64,000 bases of DNA from NCBI RefSeq assembly GCF_002113125.1, contig NZ_NEJP01000001.1, positions 248,001 through 312,000 on the forward strand. Reading direction: 5' to 3'. The notes beneath the pieces are model-generated. The model was given only the letters and a program-made list of their open reading frames with translations. It searched no databases and was not told where the DNA came from. This document shows positions 25,534 to 35,245 of this stretch, in pieces. Position 1 is the first letter of the stretch; every line of letters begins with the position of its first letter. The position numbers were made by a program, and so were the translations under genes. The stretch is from Pseudomonas sp. B20(2017). Its GTDB lineage: Bacteria > Pseudomonadota > Gammaproteobacteria > Pseudomonadales > Pseudomonadaceae.

Positions 25534-26856
25534 ATGCGTCTTGCTTCCACGAAAACTGCGGCGGCCCTGTGCGGTGGCCTGTTGCTGGCCATGAGTGTTC
25601 CGGCCAGTGCCGCAGTCGACGCCAAACTGCTCGACATGCTCAAGGCTAACGGTTCGATTTCCCAGGCGCAGTACGTTGAACTGCAAACTGAACTGGCCAA
25701 GGATCAGAAGGCCCAGCAAATCGCGCAGCAGGCGCAGCAAGAAACCAACGAGCAAATCGCGGCGACCGCGAAGAAAACCAACGAGCTCAGCAGTTTCGAC
25801 CAGAAACTGGCCTGGGCCGCCAAGACCCAGTTCAAGGGCGACGTGCGTATCCGTCAGGAAACCATCAAGATCGATGGCGAGCCGAACAACGGCGGCCGCG
25901 ACAAGGATCGTCAGCGCATCCGTGCCCGTCTGGGTGCCTACACCGAGATCAACCCGCAAGTCGACACCGGTATCCGTATCGCCACCGGCGGCGGCGACGA
26001 CGCCCGTTCGACCAACCAGGACCAGGACAACTACTTCGACAAGAAGCAGATCTGGCTCGACCTGGGCTACATCGACTACCACCCGGATCAGATCAAGAAC
26101 CTGCACATCATCGGCGGCAAGATGCTGCAACCGTGGGTGAGCATGGGCGATGTGATCTGGGACAGCGACATCAACCCGGAAGGTCTGGCCGTTACCTACA
26201 AGTATCCATTGGGCAGCAGCGTCGAACTGTTCGGCAGCCTGGGTAACTACAACCTCAAGGACAACGTCGACGGCGACGGTGTGCAATTCCGTCACGACCT
26301 GCGCCTGACCGCCGGCCAGCTGGGCAGCCGCTTCGCGATCACCGACAACCTGAAACTGACTCTGGGCGGCAGCGTCTACGCCTACCAGAACGACGAAGAC
26401 AGCCGTTGCACCGGCACCTCCACGCCGTGCGCCCTGGCCGTCAACGGCAACTCGGCCGACAACGAATTCCGTCTGTACGAAGGCTTCAGCCAGGTCGACA
26501 TCGGCGGCCTGCCAATGCCGCTGTCGTTCTACGGTCAGTACGTGAAGAACAACGATGCAGTGACCGATCAGGACACCGCGTGGCTGGTAGGTGCCAAGTC
26601 GAAAGTCTTCGGCCTGAACCTCGACTACAACTATCGTGACGTGCAGCGCAACGCTGTGGTCGGCGCCTTCACCGATTCGGACTTCGCCAACGGCACCACC
26701 GGTTCCCGTGGCCACAAGTTCAAGGTCGGTTACGACATCGACAAGAACTTCGCCATCGGTGCGACTTACTTCCTGACCAAGGCTGACTTCTCCAGCCGTA
26801 CCCAGCGTGATGCCGACACCAATACCCTGCAGCTGGACGCGGAAGCGAAGTTCTAA
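25534..26856 (+). CDS. Putative outer-membrane porin
   Basis: A 440-residue exported protein: signal peptide to about residue 25 (ending VPASAAVDA), a short coiled-coil (LAKDQKAQQIAQQAQQETN), then about 370 residues of alternating-strand beta-barrel sequence ending in an aromatic-rich C-terminal strand with final Phe (DAEAKF), as outer-membrane barrels require. Matches the putative-porin family with an N-terminal coiled coil that can form a trimer. Solute unknown. The true start is ATG 25534, preceded by GGAG at 7 bases; an earlier in-frame ATG is far upstream. Confidence 0.85.
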   Translation: MRLASTKTAAALCGGLLLAMSVPASAAVDAKLLDMLKANGSISQAQYVELQTELAKDQKAQQIAQQAQQETNEQIAATAKKTNELSSFDQKLAWAAKTQFKGDVRIRQETIKIDGEPNNGGRDKDRQRIRARLGAYTEINPQVDTGIRIATGGGDDARSTNQDQDNYFDKKQIWLDLGYIDYHPDQIKNLHIIGGKMLQPWVSMGDVIWDSDINPEGLAVTYKYPLGSSVELFGSLGNYNLKDNVDGDGVQFRHDLRLTAGQLGSRFAITDNLKLTLGGSVYAYQNDEDSRCTGTSTPCALAVNGNSADNEFRLYEGFSQVDIGGLPMPLSFYGQYVKNNDAVTDQDTAWLVGAKSKVFGLNLDYNYRDVQRNAVVGAFTDSDFANGTTGSRGHKFKVGYDIDKNFAIGATYFLTKADFSSRTQRDADTNTLQLDAEAKF

Positions 26857-26872
26857 GCAACCCGGCAACAGA

Positions 26873-26913
26873 CTTCAAACGATGGGTTGTACATCCGGTT
26901 CCATCGTTTGAAG
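26873..26913. terminator. Inverted repeat after the porin gene
   Basis: Perfect 13-bp stem CTTCAAACGATGG / CCATCGTTTGAAG with a 15-base loop, 17 bases after the porin stop. The downstream T-run is missing, so it may protect the mRNA 3' end rather than terminate. Confidence 0.5.
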
Positions 26914-26921
26914 AGGCTTCA

Positions 26922-26990
26922 ACAGACTGGCGCGGCAGCAGCGATCCCCATCATCCGTTCGCTGCGGCCGCGCCAGTCTGTGTTTTCAGG
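26922..26990. terminator. Second long hairpin, between porin and anti-sigma genes
   Basis: Stem ACAGACTGGCGCGGC / GCCGCGCCAGTCTGT, continuing inward with AGCGA/TCGCT pairing, followed by GTTTTC. It lies between convergent genes and may terminate both. Confidence 0.6.
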
Positions 26991-27222
26991 ATCGATCCTT
27001 GCGCCGCAGCTGTGCCAACTGCTCGGCCAACGCGTCCACGTCCTTTTCAGGCTTCTGCGGCATCGCCCGCAACGTCGCCTGCATCAAACGCATCTGGCGA
27101 ATGAAACGCCGGCAATTGCGGCAGAACATCAGGTGATGACGCACCATCAGTTTCTCGCGAAAGCTCAACTGGCCATCGAGATAATCGCTGGACCGCGCTA
27201 CTTGCTCCTTGCACGTCAACAT
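26986..27222 (-). CDS. Anti-sigma factor, zinc-finger (zf-HC2) type
   Basis: A 78-residue soluble protein. HHLMFCRNCRRF, with a preceding Cys (LTCKEQV), matches the His-x3-Cys-x2-Cys zinc-binding site of the anti-sigma zf-HC2 family. The helical N-terminus would bind the sigma factor; no membrane segment follows, so this is a cytoplasmic or soluble anti-sigma. It overlaps the 3' end of the sigma gene by 7 bases, so the two are translated together. Confidence 0.8.
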   Translation of the reverse strand: MLTCKEQVARSSDYLDGQLSFREKLMVRHHLMFCRNCRRFIRQMRLMQATLRAMPQKPEKDVDALAEQLAQLRRKDRS

Positions 27223-27827
27223 TCGCCGGTCTCCTCAAAATGCTCCACGGTCGCGAAGACCTTCAAGCGTGCCCGATGCAGCAGCACGCGGACATTGGAG
27301 AGCGAGATCTCCAGAAGATTACAGATCTCCTCAAGCTCCAGCCCCTGACGCTCGCGCAGCAACAGTACGCTGCTTTGCAATTCCGACAGGCTCAACAATG
27401 TGTGCTCAAGGCATTCACGCAGCTCGCCTTCCGTCAGCAGCGCTTCGGGGGTGTCCTGGTGCCAGGCAAACGGTGCAACCAGCCAGTGGCCGTCGCCGGG
27501 AGAAAAACGATCGTCGTCGATAGTGCCGTGGGGTGATGGCAGATCATCCAGCAGCACTTCGCGACGATTGAGTTTGTAGCGGCTCTTGGCCGAGTTGGCG
27601 GTGATGGTCAGCAGCCAGGTCTTGAGGCTGGAGCGCCCCTCGAAACGGCCGATATTGCGCACCACCGACAGCCAGGCGTCCTGTACCACTTCTTCGACAT
27701 GACGCTGGCCGACAATCGCGTAGGCCACTGCGCGCATGGGGCTTTGATAGGTGCTGACCAGTTCCTTGAAGGCTTTCTGTTCGCCTGCCAACAACCGCCC
27801 AAGCAGTTGTGTATCGTCAACCGCCAT
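27216..27827 (-). CDS. ECF-type RNA polymerase sigma factor
   Basis: About 203 residues. Region 2 (FKELVSTYQSPMRAVAYAIVGQRHVEEVVQDAWLSVVRNIG, first 70 residues, -10 recognition) and region 4 (LECLEHTLLSLSELQSSVLLLRERQGLELEEICNLLEISLSNVRVLLHRARLKVF, -35 recognition) are clear. The linker is long. It is paired with the anti-sigma gene directly downstream. Regulon unknown. I chose the ATG at 27827 with AGGGG 8 bases upstream. A terminator-like hairpin just upstream (27850-27884) may end the preceding FabH-like transcript. Confidence 0.85.
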   Translation of the reverse strand: MAVDDTQLLGRLLAGEQKAFKELVSTYQSPMRAVAYAIVGQRHVEEVVQDAWLSVVRNIGRFEGRSSLKTWLLTITANSAKSRYKLNRREVLLDDLPSPHGTIDDDRFSPGDGHWLVAPFAWHQDTPEALLTEGELRECLEHTLLSLSELQSSVLLLRERQGLELEEICNLLEISLSNVRVLLHRARLKVFATVEHFEETGEC

Positions 27828-27849
27828 CCACCAATCCCCTTTTCCTGAC

Positions 27850-27884
27850 TTCAAAAATGATAGCGGCAGGACTTCGCCTGCCGC
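27850..27884 (-). terminator. Terminator of the FabH-like gene
   Basis: Minus strand: GCGGCAGG - 6-base loop - CCTGCCGC followed by TATCATTTTTG. It lies between the ketoacyl-synthase stop and the sigma-factor start. Confidence 0.7.
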
Positions 27885-27962
27885 CACTTTCGAAAATTAC
27901 AGCGTTCGCGCCGATTCAGATGTAGGAAATATCAGCGCGATTAAGAGGAAATGAACCCGCTC

Positions 27963-29084
27963 TTAGCGTTTACGCAGAATCACGCTACCGATCGAGTAGC
28001 CAGCACCGAACGAACTCAACACCGCCAGCGAACCGGCCGCCAGATCGTCCTGATACTTGTGGAACGCGATCACCGAACCGGCGGAGCTGGTGTTGGCGTA
28101 GGTGTCGAGAATCACCGGGGCTTCTTCTTCGGTGGCTTCGCGGCCCAGCAACTTGCGCACGATCAGGTGGTTCATGCTCAAGTTGGCCTGATGCAGCCAG
28201 AAGCGCTTCACGTCACCGACGTTGAGCTTGTTTTCTTCCAGGTGCTCGCCGATCAGCTCGGCCACCATCGGGCAAACATCCTTGAACACCTTGCGGCCTT
28301 CCTGCACGAACAGTTTGTCGCGGGCACCAATGCCCTCTTCCGCTGCGCGGTTGAGGAAGCCGAAGTTGTTGCGGATGTTGTTGGAGAACTTGGTCAGCAG
28401 TTTGGTGCTGACCACGTCGAACTGGTGCTTGGAGGTGGCCAGATCGGCGCGCTCGATGATCACGGCAGTAGCGGCGTCACCGAAAATGAAGTGGCTGTCG
28501 CGGTCGCGGAAATTCAGGTGACCGGTGCAGACTTCCGGGTTGACCATCAGGATCGCCCGGGCCTGGCCCAGTTGCACGGTGTTGGCGGCTTGCTGAATGC
28601 CGAAGGTCGCCGAGGAGCAGGCAACGTTCATGTCGAAACCGAAACCCTGGATGCCCAGCGCTTCCTGGACTTCGATGGCGATGGCCGGGTAGGCGCGTTG
28701 CAGGTTGGAGCAGGCGACGATTACACCGTCGATGTCGGCAGCCGTTTTGCCGGCACGCTGCAAGGCTTGTTCGGCGGCACCGATGGCCATCTGGCAGAGC
28801 ACCGACCATTCGTCGTTGGAACGCTCCGGCAGGCGTGGCGCCATGCGTTGCGGGTCAAGGATGCCGTCCTTGTCCATGACAAAGCGGCTCTTGATGCCAG
28901 AAGCTTTTTCGATGAACGCGGCGCTGGATTCGGTCAGGGCTTGGACTTCACCGCTGGCGATGGCTTCGGCGTTGTCGGCGTTGAACTGGGCGACGTAGGT
29001 ATTGAAAGACTGCACCAGCTCTTCGTTGGAGATGCTGTTGGCCGGGGTGTACAGGCCGGTGCCGCTGATGACGACGTTATGCAT
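27963..29084 (-). CDS. Beta-ketoacyl-ACP synthase III (FabH-like)
   Basis: A 373-residue thiolase-fold condensing enzyme. The catalytic triad is Cys156 (VACSSATFG), His298 (FWLHQANLSMN) and Asn331 (TYANTSSAGS). It is longer than housekeeping FabH (about 320) and resembles the second FabH-like enzyme of P. aeruginosa (PA3286, recalled), which condenses medium-chain acyl-CoA with malonyl-ACP and so links beta-oxidation to fatty-acid synthesis. That role is by analogy. Start ATG 29084. No fatty-acid genes are adjacent. Confidence 0.85.
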   Translation of the reverse strand: MHNVVISGTGLYTPANSISNEELVQSFNTYVAQFNADNAEAIASGEVQALTESSAAFIEKASGIKSRFVMDKDGILDPQRMAPRLPERSNDEWSVLCQMAIGAAEQALQRAGKTAADIDGVIVACSNLQRAYPAIAIEVQEALGIQGFGFDMNVACSSATFGIQQAANTVQLGQARAILMVNPEVCTGHLNFRDRDSHFIFGDAATAVIIERADLATSKHQFDVVSTKLLTKFSNNIRNNFGFLNRAAEEGIGARDKLFVQEGRKVFKDVCPMVAELIGEHLEENKLNVGDVKRFWLHQANLSMNHLIVRKLLGREATEEEAPVILDTYANTSSAGSVIAFHKYQDDLAAGSLAVLSSFGAGYSIGSVILRKR

Positions 29085-29415
29085 GGTCGTTTCTCTAATC
29101 TGTTCAGGCAGAAAGTGCTGGCACCGACGTGCCAACACGCAAAGGGTCCATTCCCGTATCAAGGGACGCAAAAACCTGGCATCGCTTTATTCCGCTGCGC
29201 GGCCCCGGCAAAGGCTCTGGGACGCGAAAACGGCATTTATGGTGGCGAAGTTTGCCATAAACCCAAGGTTTTGGCCCCTTTTGCAGGAGCAATCACATAC
29301 CACTGTGGGAGCGGGCTTGCCCGCGAAGGGGCCACCAAATCCAACATCAATGTTGCCTGACCCACCGCTTTCGCGGGCAAGCCCGCTCCCACAAGTGATT
29401 GTGCAAACCTCGGAA
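29085..29415. other. Intergenic region, about 331 bases
   Basis: Contains a REPIN (29305-29392). Open frames in this stretch have no ribosome site and I support none of them as genes. Confidence 0.5.
29305..29392. repeat. REPIN
   Basis: GTGGGAGCGGGCTTGCCCGC and its inverted copy TTTCGCGGGCAAGCCCGCTC with about 45 bases between. Confidence 0.9.
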
Positions 29416-32400
29416 TCAGGGTTCGACCAGCGTCCACTGTTTGTTCAGACGCTTGTCGGAGATCGGCACTTTCGTGCCCAACTGCTGGGCGAACAGCGAA
29501 ACCCGATACTCCTCCAGCCACCAGCGATACAGCTCGAGCTGCGGATCGCGCTTGCCTTCCTGTGCGTGTTTGGCCGCGCGGGTCTGGTATTGCGTCCAGA
29601 GGCCGGCGAGTTCGCCGCTCCACACCCGATCCTTCTGCACCTGCGCGCCCAGTTTCTCGAAACGTTGCTCGACCGCTTTCAGGTAGCGCGGCAATTCCTT
29701 GAGCCAGAGCATCGGCGTTTCCCGCACGAAGCCCGGATACACCAGATGACTGAGCTGCTGTTTGATGTCGTTAAGTGCCACCGCCTGAGCCAGGTCGATC
29801 TTGCCCTTGAAGCGTTTTTGCAGACCGTGCCAGAGCTTGAGGATCTCCAGAGTCAGACGTGCCACGCGCTCGGCGTGCTCGGTCCAGCCGCCGCGTTTGC
29901 GCTCGGCCAGTGCCGCCAGCCCTGCGCCGTCGCGAGGCAACGGGTCTTCGCCGTCGAGAATGCAGCTGTCGAGGCTGGCCAGCAGAATGTCTTCCACCAG
30001 CGCATCGACCCGGCCCAGTTCGCGGTACAGCAGACCCAGTTCGGTCAGGCCCGGCAATTTGCCGCGCAGAAACTTCGCCGGCTCGGCCAGTTGCTGCATC
30101 AATAGACGTTGCAAGGCGCGGCGGTGCTGGAACTCGGCTTCGGCCGGGGTCGAGAAGCGACCTTCCTTGACCGTGCCGCCCTCTTCCACCAGCGCCGGAT
30201 AGACCGTCATCGACAGCCCGGCAATCTTCTGCTGCGTCTTTTCCGCCACCGGGGCGAAAACCTTGGCCTCCACTGGTTGCTGGCTTTTCGCACTCTGCGG
30301 CACGGCCAACGCAGCTTGGCTGGCTTCGGCGAAACGTGCAGTCAGCTCCGCCAGATCTCGGCCTTCTCCGAGGAACTTGCCCTGGCCGTCGACGATTTCC
30401 AGGTTCATCCGCAGATGGCTTTCGACCTGCTGCGCCGCTTCGGCCCAAGCCTCGTCGCTGACTCGCGCGCCGGTCATGCGCAGCAGTTCACGGCCCAGCG
30501 CTTGCGGCAACGAACCCTCGGCAAAGGTCATGCGTTGCAGCGCGGCCTTGATGAAGTCCGGCACCGGCACGAAATTCTTGCGCAAGGCCTTGGGCAGGTT
30601 GCGCACCAGCGCGATGCACTTGGCCTCGATCAGCCCCGGCACCAGCCATTCCAGGCGCTCCGGCGGCAGCATCGGCAACAGTGGCGCTGGCACACGCAAG
30701 GTCACGCCGTCGCGTGGGTGATTAGGTTCGAAGTGATAACTCAGGGCCAGTTCCAGATCGCCGATGTGCAGCGTATCCGGGTAATGCTGGGCCGTGACTT
30801 CACTGGCTTCGCGAGCCAGCACGTCCTCTTCGCGCATGATCAGCAGTTGCGGGTCTTTCTGGCTGTTGACCCGATACCAACTGTCGAACGTCGCGGTCTG
30901 GTGGATCTCCCCCGGCAGTCGCGCATCGTAGAACGCGTAGAGGGTTTCCTCGTCGGCCAGAATGTCCCGGCGACGGGCCTTGGCCTCCAGTTCGTCGAGC
31001 TGTTCCAGCAATTGCTTATTGGCGGTCAGGCACTTGGCCCGGGACTGAATCTCGCCACGCACCAGGCCTTCGCGGATGAACAGCTCGCGCGAAACCACCG
31101 GATCCACCGGACCGTAATGCACCGGTCGACGGCCGACCACGATCAGGCCGAACAGGGTGATCTGTTCGAACGCGACGACCTGGCCGCGTTTCTTCTCCCA
31201 GTGCGGTTCGAAGTGGTTCTTCTTGATCAGATGCCCGGCCAGCGGTTCGATCCAGTCGGCATCAATCTTCGCCACCATCCGCGCGTAGAGCTTGGTGGTT
31301 TCCACCAGTTCGGCGGTCATCACCCACTGAGGGCGCTTCTTGCCGATGCCCGAAGACGGGTGAATCCAGAACCGCCGCTGACGGGCGCCGAGGTAATCGC
31401 CGTCCTCGGTTTTCTGGCCGATCTGGCTGAGCAAGCCGACCAGTACCGCTTTGTGCAGCTTCGGATAATCCGCCGGCTCTTTGTTCAGGCTCAGCTGCAA
31501 GTCGCGGCAGATCAGGCTCAACTGACGATGGGAATCACGCCATTCGCGCAGGCGTAGGTAGTTGAGGAAATTCTTGCGGCACCAGTTACGCAGCGGGCTG
31601 GCGGTCAGCGCCTGGCGCTGCTCTTCGAAACCGCGCCACAAATTGACCAGCCCGGCGAAGTCGGAATCGACGTCTTTCCATTGGGCGTGAGCCTGGTCAG
31701 CGGCTTGCTGACGCTCCGGCGGACGCTCGCGCGGGTCCTGAATCGACATGGCGCTGGCGACGATCAGCACTTCCTGCAGGCTGCCGAGTTTGGCGGCTTC
31801 CAGCAGCATGCGGCCCATGCGCGGATCCACCGGCAGGCGCGCCAGCTGACGGCCGAGCGGGGTCAACTGACTGTTGCGATCCACCGCCGAGAGTTCTTGC
31901 AGCAGGTTGAAACCGTCGCTGATCGCCTTGCCGTCCGGCGGCTCGATAAACGGGAACGCGGTGATCTCGCCGAGGCGCAGATGCAGCATCTGCAGGATCA
32001 CGGCGGCAAGGTTGGTACGCAGGATTTCCGGATCGGTGAATTCCGGGCGACCGAGGAAATCCTCTTCGCTGTACAAGCGCACGCAGATACCCGGCTCGAC
32101 CCGACCGCAGCGACCTTTACGCTGGTTGGCGCTGGCCTGGGAAATCGCTTCGATCGGCAGCCGTTGCACCTTGGCGCGGTAGCTGTAGCGGCTGATCCGC
32201 GCGGTACCGCTGTCGATCACGTAACGGATGCCCGGCACGGTCAGCGAGGTTTCGGCGACGTTGGTCGCCAGCACCACTCGACGGCCCGGATGCGACTGGA
32301 AAATCCGCTGCTGCTCGGCCGGCGACAGGCGCGCGTACAACGGCAGGATTTCGGTGTGTTTGAGCTGGGCCTTGCGCAGCATGTCGGCGGCGTCGCGTAT

Positions 32401-33327
32401 CTCGCGCTCGCCCGGCAGGAACACCAGCACATCGCCGGGACTGCGGCGCTCGCTGCGCTCGTAAGCGGCGATTTCGTCGAGGGTGGCGAGGATCGCCTGA
32501 TCCACGGTCAGGTCGTCTTCGACGCGGTTGCCCTCTTCATCCTGCTCAAGCGTCAGCGGGCGATACCAGGTTTCCACCGGGAAAGTACGGCCGGAAACCT
32601 CGACAATCGGTGCATCGTCGAAATGCTTGGAGAAGCGCTCCAGATCGATGGTCGCCGAGGTGATGATGACTTTCAGGTCCGGACGACGCGGCAGCAGGGT
32701 TTTCAGGTAACCGAGCAGGAAGTCGATGTTGAGGCTGCGTTCGTGGGCTTCGTCGACGATGATCGTGTCGTAGCGTTCGAGGTAGCGATCGTTCTGGGTT
32801 TCCGCCAGCAGGATGCCGTCGGTCATCAGCTTGATCAGGGTGTTGGAATCGCTCTGATCCTCGAAGCGCACCTGATAGCCGACCAGCGCACCCAGCGGCG
32901 TACCGAGTTCTTCGGCCACCCGGCTGGCCACACTGCGCGCCGCAATTCGGCGAGGCTGGGTGTGGCCAATCAGACCATGCTGGCCGCGACCGATCTCCAG
33001 ACAGATTTTCGGCAACTGGGTGGTTTTACCCGAGCCGGTTTCGCCGGCGATGATCAGCACCTGGTGCTTTTCCAGGGCTTTCTTGATCTCGTCACGCTTG
33101 GCCGCGATCGGCAGGCTGTCGTCGTAACGGATCACCGGCAGGCTGGCCTTGCGCGCCAGCACCTGATCGCAGGACGCCTGCATGCGCGCCACCCACTGGG
33201 CCAGCTTGGCCTCGTCGGGTTTCTTGCGCAGCTCAAGCAACTGCCGCCGCAGCCGGTGACGGTCGGCGAGCATGGCGTGATCGAGGTTTTTCAGCAGTTT
33301 GTCGATGGAGGGCGATTCGTCGGTCAT
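29416..33327 (-). CDS. hrpA: ATP-dependent RNA helicase HrpA
   Basis: A 1303-residue DEAH-box RNA helicase of full family length. Motifs: GETGSGKTTQLPKIC (Walker A), TQPRRIAARSVA (Ia), DEAHERS (II), SATIDLERFS (III), ATNVAETSLTVPGIRY and QRKGRCGRVEPG (V/VI). The middle carries the HA2 and OB-fold-like segments and the C-terminus the DUF3418 domain typical of HrpA. In E. coli it takes part in mRNA processing and rescue of stalled ribosomes. Cytoplasmic, single gene, flanked by repeat elements on both sides. Confidence 0.95.
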   Translation of the reverse strand: MTDESPSIDKLLKNLDHAMLADRHRLRRQLLELRKKPDEAKLAQWVARMQASCDQVLARKASLPVIRYDDSLPIAAKRDEIKKALEKHQVLIIAGETGSGKTTQLPKICLEIGRGQHGLIGHTQPRRIAARSVASRVAEELGTPLGALVGYQVRFEDQSDSNTLIKLMTDGILLAETQNDRYLERYDTIIVDEAHERSLNIDFLLGYLKTLLPRRPDLKVIITSATIDLERFSKHFDDAPIVEVSGRTFPVETWYRPLTLEQDEEGNRVEDDLTVDQAILATLDEIAAYERSERRSPGDVLVFLPGEREIRDAADMLRKAQLKHTEILPLYARLSPAEQQRIFQSHPGRRVVLATNVAETSLTVPGIRYVIDSGTARISRYSYRAKVQRLPIEAISQASANQRKGRCGRVEPGICVRLYSEEDFLGRPEFTDPEILRTNLAAVILQMLHLRLGEITAFPFIEPPDGKAISDGFNLLQELSAVDRNSQLTPLGRQLARLPVDPRMGRMLLEAAKLGSLQEVLIVASAMSIQDPRERPPERQQAADQAHAQWKDVDSDFAGLVNLWRGFEEQRQALTASPLRNWCRKNFLNYLRLREWRDSHRQLSLICRDLQLSLNKEPADYPKLHKAVLVGLLSQIGQKTEDGDYLGARQRRFWIHPSSGIGKKRPQWVMTAELVETTKLYARMVAKIDADWIEPLAGHLIKKNHFEPHWEKKRGQVVAFEQITLFGLIVVGRRPVHYGPVDPVVSRELFIREGLVRGEIQSRAKCLTANKQLLEQLDELEAKARRRDILADEETLYAFYDARLPGEIHQTATFDSWYRVNSQKDPQLLIMREEDVLAREASEVTAQHYPDTLHIGDLELALSYHFEPNHPRDGVTLRVPAPLLPMLPPERLEWLVPGLIEAKCIALVRNLPKALRKNFVPVPDFIKAALQRMTFAEGSLPQALGRELLRMTGARVSDEAWAEAAQQVESHLRMNLEIVDGQGKFLGEGRDLAELTARFAEASQAALAVPQSAKSQQPVEAKVFAPVAEKTQQKIAGLSMTVYPALVEEGGTVKEGRFSTPAEAEFQHRRALQRLLMQQLAEPAKFLRGKLPGLTELGLLYRELGRVDALVEDILLASLDSCILDGEDPLPRDGAGLAALAERKRGGWTEHAERVARLTLEILKLWHGLQKRFKGKIDLAQAVALNDIKQQLSHLVYPGFVRETPMLWLKELPRYLKAVEQRFEKLGAQVQKDRVWSGELAGLWTQYQTRAAKHAQEGKRDPQLELYRWWLEEYRVSLFAQQLGTKVPISDKRLNKQWTLVEP

Positions 33328-33391
33328 CGGGTACGCAATTCGGTCGTCTAGTGGCGCAAGGACGCGATTGTCGCAGATTTATGCCTGACTG

Positions 33392-33515
33392 TGATCGTTC
33401 CCACGTCGAGGCGTCGAACCGTCTGCGTGGGAATGCAGCCAAGGACGCTCCGCGTCCCAAAAGCGGACGCGGAGCGTCCGGTGAGGCATTCCCACGCAGA
33501 GCATGGGAACGATCA
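33392..33515. repeat. Compound palindromic repeat, GATCGTTCCC type
   Basis: Outer arms GATCGTTCCCACG and CATGGGAACGATCA; an inner perfect stem GGACGCTCCGCGTCC / GGACGCGGAGCGTCC around a short AAAAG-like loop. Located between hrpA and aceK. Confidence 0.8.
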
Positions 33516-33523
33516 TTAACGGG

Positions 33524-35245
33524 TTATTCGTTATCCAGGCCCTTGCGCCGATACGGGAAAACATCAATCACTTTCCCGGCCCGAATCGCCTCCTGTAGCC
33601 CCTTCCAGTAGTCGGCGTTGTACAACTCGCCATGCAACTGATCGAACAGTTTGCGCTGCGCCGAGTCAGCAAACAGAAACGGCGGAAACTCCTCGGGGAA
33701 AACATCCAGCGGCCCGATTGAGTACCAAGGCTCTGAAGCCATTTCGTCCTCGGGCGTACGCGGTGCCGGAATGTGGCGGAAGTTGGCTTCGGTGAGAAAG
33801 CAGATCTCGTCGTAGTCGTAGAACACCACCCGGCCATGGCGGGTGACGCCGAAGTTCTTCAGCAGCATGTCGCCGGGAAAGATGTTGGCCGCCGCCAGTT
33901 GCTTGATCGCCAGCCCATAATCCTCCAGCGCTTCGCGCACCTGGGCTTCGTTGGCGCTATCCAGATACAGGTTGAGCGGGGTCATCCGGCGCTCGGTCCA
34001 GCAGTGGCGGATCAGCACGGTTTCACCTTCCAGCGACACCGTAGACGGCGCGACTTCCAGCAGTTCCGCCAGGCACGCCGGCTCGAATTTACTCAGGGGA
34101 AAACGGAAGTCGGCGAACTCCTGGGTATCGGCCATGCGCCCGACGCGGTCGACGCTTTTCACCAATCGATACTTCTCGATCACCGTGGCGCGGTCGACGT
34201 TTTTCGACGGCGAGAAGCGGTCCTTGATGATCTTGAACACGGTGTTGAAGCCCGGCAGCGTGAACACGCTCATGACCATGCCGCGCACGCCAGGCGCCAT
34301 GATGAACTGGTCGTCGGTGTTGGCCAGGTGATTGATCAGGGCACGGTAGAACTCTGACTTGCCGTGCTTGTAGAAGCCGATCGAGGTGTACAGCTCGGCG
34401 ATGTGCTTGCCCGGCAGGATGCGCTTGAGGAATCCGATGAACTCCGCCGGCACCGGCACATCAACCATGAAATACGAACGGGTGAAGGAGAAGATGATCG
34501 ACACCTCCGCTTCGTCGGTGATCAATGCGTCGATCTGAATCCCCCGCCCTTCGCGGTGCAGTAGCGGAATCACCAGCGGCCATTGATCGTCGTTGGTGTA
34601 GATGCGCCCGACCAGGTATGCGCCCTTGTTGCGATACAGCACCGAGGAAAACAGCTCGACGCTCAGCTCCGGGTCCTTGCACACCCAGTCCGGCAGGTTC
34701 TCGCGCAGTTGCGCTTCCAGGCGTTGCAGATCCCGGGGCAGATCGGCGTAGGCCTCGCTGAAGCGGTAATCGGCAAAGATGCTCGCGAGCATGCCCGAGA
34801 TCTGCCCTTGCGGTTTGTAGGTGCGGGTTTGCGCCGCCCGTGCCCGGCGCAGGCTCGGGCGCGTGGTGTGGATGAACATGCAGCCGTCGCTGATCAGGTC
34901 GTGGCTGAACAGGCCGCAGAAAATCGAGTTGTACCAGGTCTCGGACAGTTCATCGTCGAAGCGCAGGTCGATGATGCTGATGTAGGCGCTTTTCACCAGC
35001 GGCCAACAGGTGACGTCCATCAAGGTGTCCGGCTCGAAATACTCGCGCAGGCGGGCGACGGTTTCACCGACCTTTTCTTCGTAGAGGTTGATCCGCGCCG
35101 CCGACGCCGTTTGCGTGTCCTGCCAGCGGGCCTGCTCGAAGCGCTCCCGGGCGCCGTCGGTGATCCGCCGGAAATGCTCGCGGTAATCGTCAAAGCCATC
35201 GAGGATCAGACGGGCGATGTCGGTGGCTGGCCATTGCTGCGGCAT
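33524..35245 (-). CDS. aceK: Isocitrate dehydrogenase kinase/phosphatase
   Basis: A 573-residue bifunctional enzyme that phosphorylates and dephosphorylates isocitrate dehydrogenase and so splits carbon between the TCA cycle and the glyoxylate shunt. The family nucleotide-binding stretch [12 protein letters not shown] and the [16 protein letters not shown] region are present, and length matches. In enteric bacteria aceK lies in the aceBAK operon; here it stands alone, as usual in Pseudomonas. Start ATG 35245 with AGAGG upstream. Confidence 0.95.
   Translation of the reverse strand: MPQQWPATDIARLILDGFDDYREHFRRITDGARERFEQARWQDTQTASAARINLYEEKVGETVARLREYFEPDTLMDVTCWPLVKSAYISIIDLRFDDELSETWYNSIFCGLFSHDLISDGCMFIHTTRPSLRRARAAQTRTYKPQGQISGMLASIFADYRFSEAYADLPRDLQRLEAQLRENLPDWVCKDPELSVELFSSVLYRNKGAYLVGRIYTNDDQWPLVIPLLHREGRGIQIDALITDEAEVSIIFSFTRSYFMVDVPVPAEFIGFLKRILPGKHIAELYTSIGFYKHGKSEFYRALINHLANTDDQFIMAPGVRGMVMSVFTLPGFNTVFKIIKDRFSPSKNVDRATVIEKYRLVKSVDRVGRMADTQEFADFRFPLSKFEPACLAELLEVAPSTVSLEGETVLIRHCWTERRMTPLNLYLDSANEAQVREALEDYGLAIKQLAAANIFPGDMLLKNFGVTRHGRVVFYDYDEICFLTEANFRHIPAPRTPEDEMASEPWYSIGPLDVFPEEFPPFLFADSAQRKLFDQLHGELYNADYWKGLQEAIRAGKVIDVFPYRRKGLDNE

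Noticed and set aside
30109..31557. Very long plus-strand open frame inside hrpA
   Set aside because: It is antisense to HrpA, whose motifs cover this stretch; the product has the His/Gln/Arg-rich look of shadow frames in GC-rich DNA.
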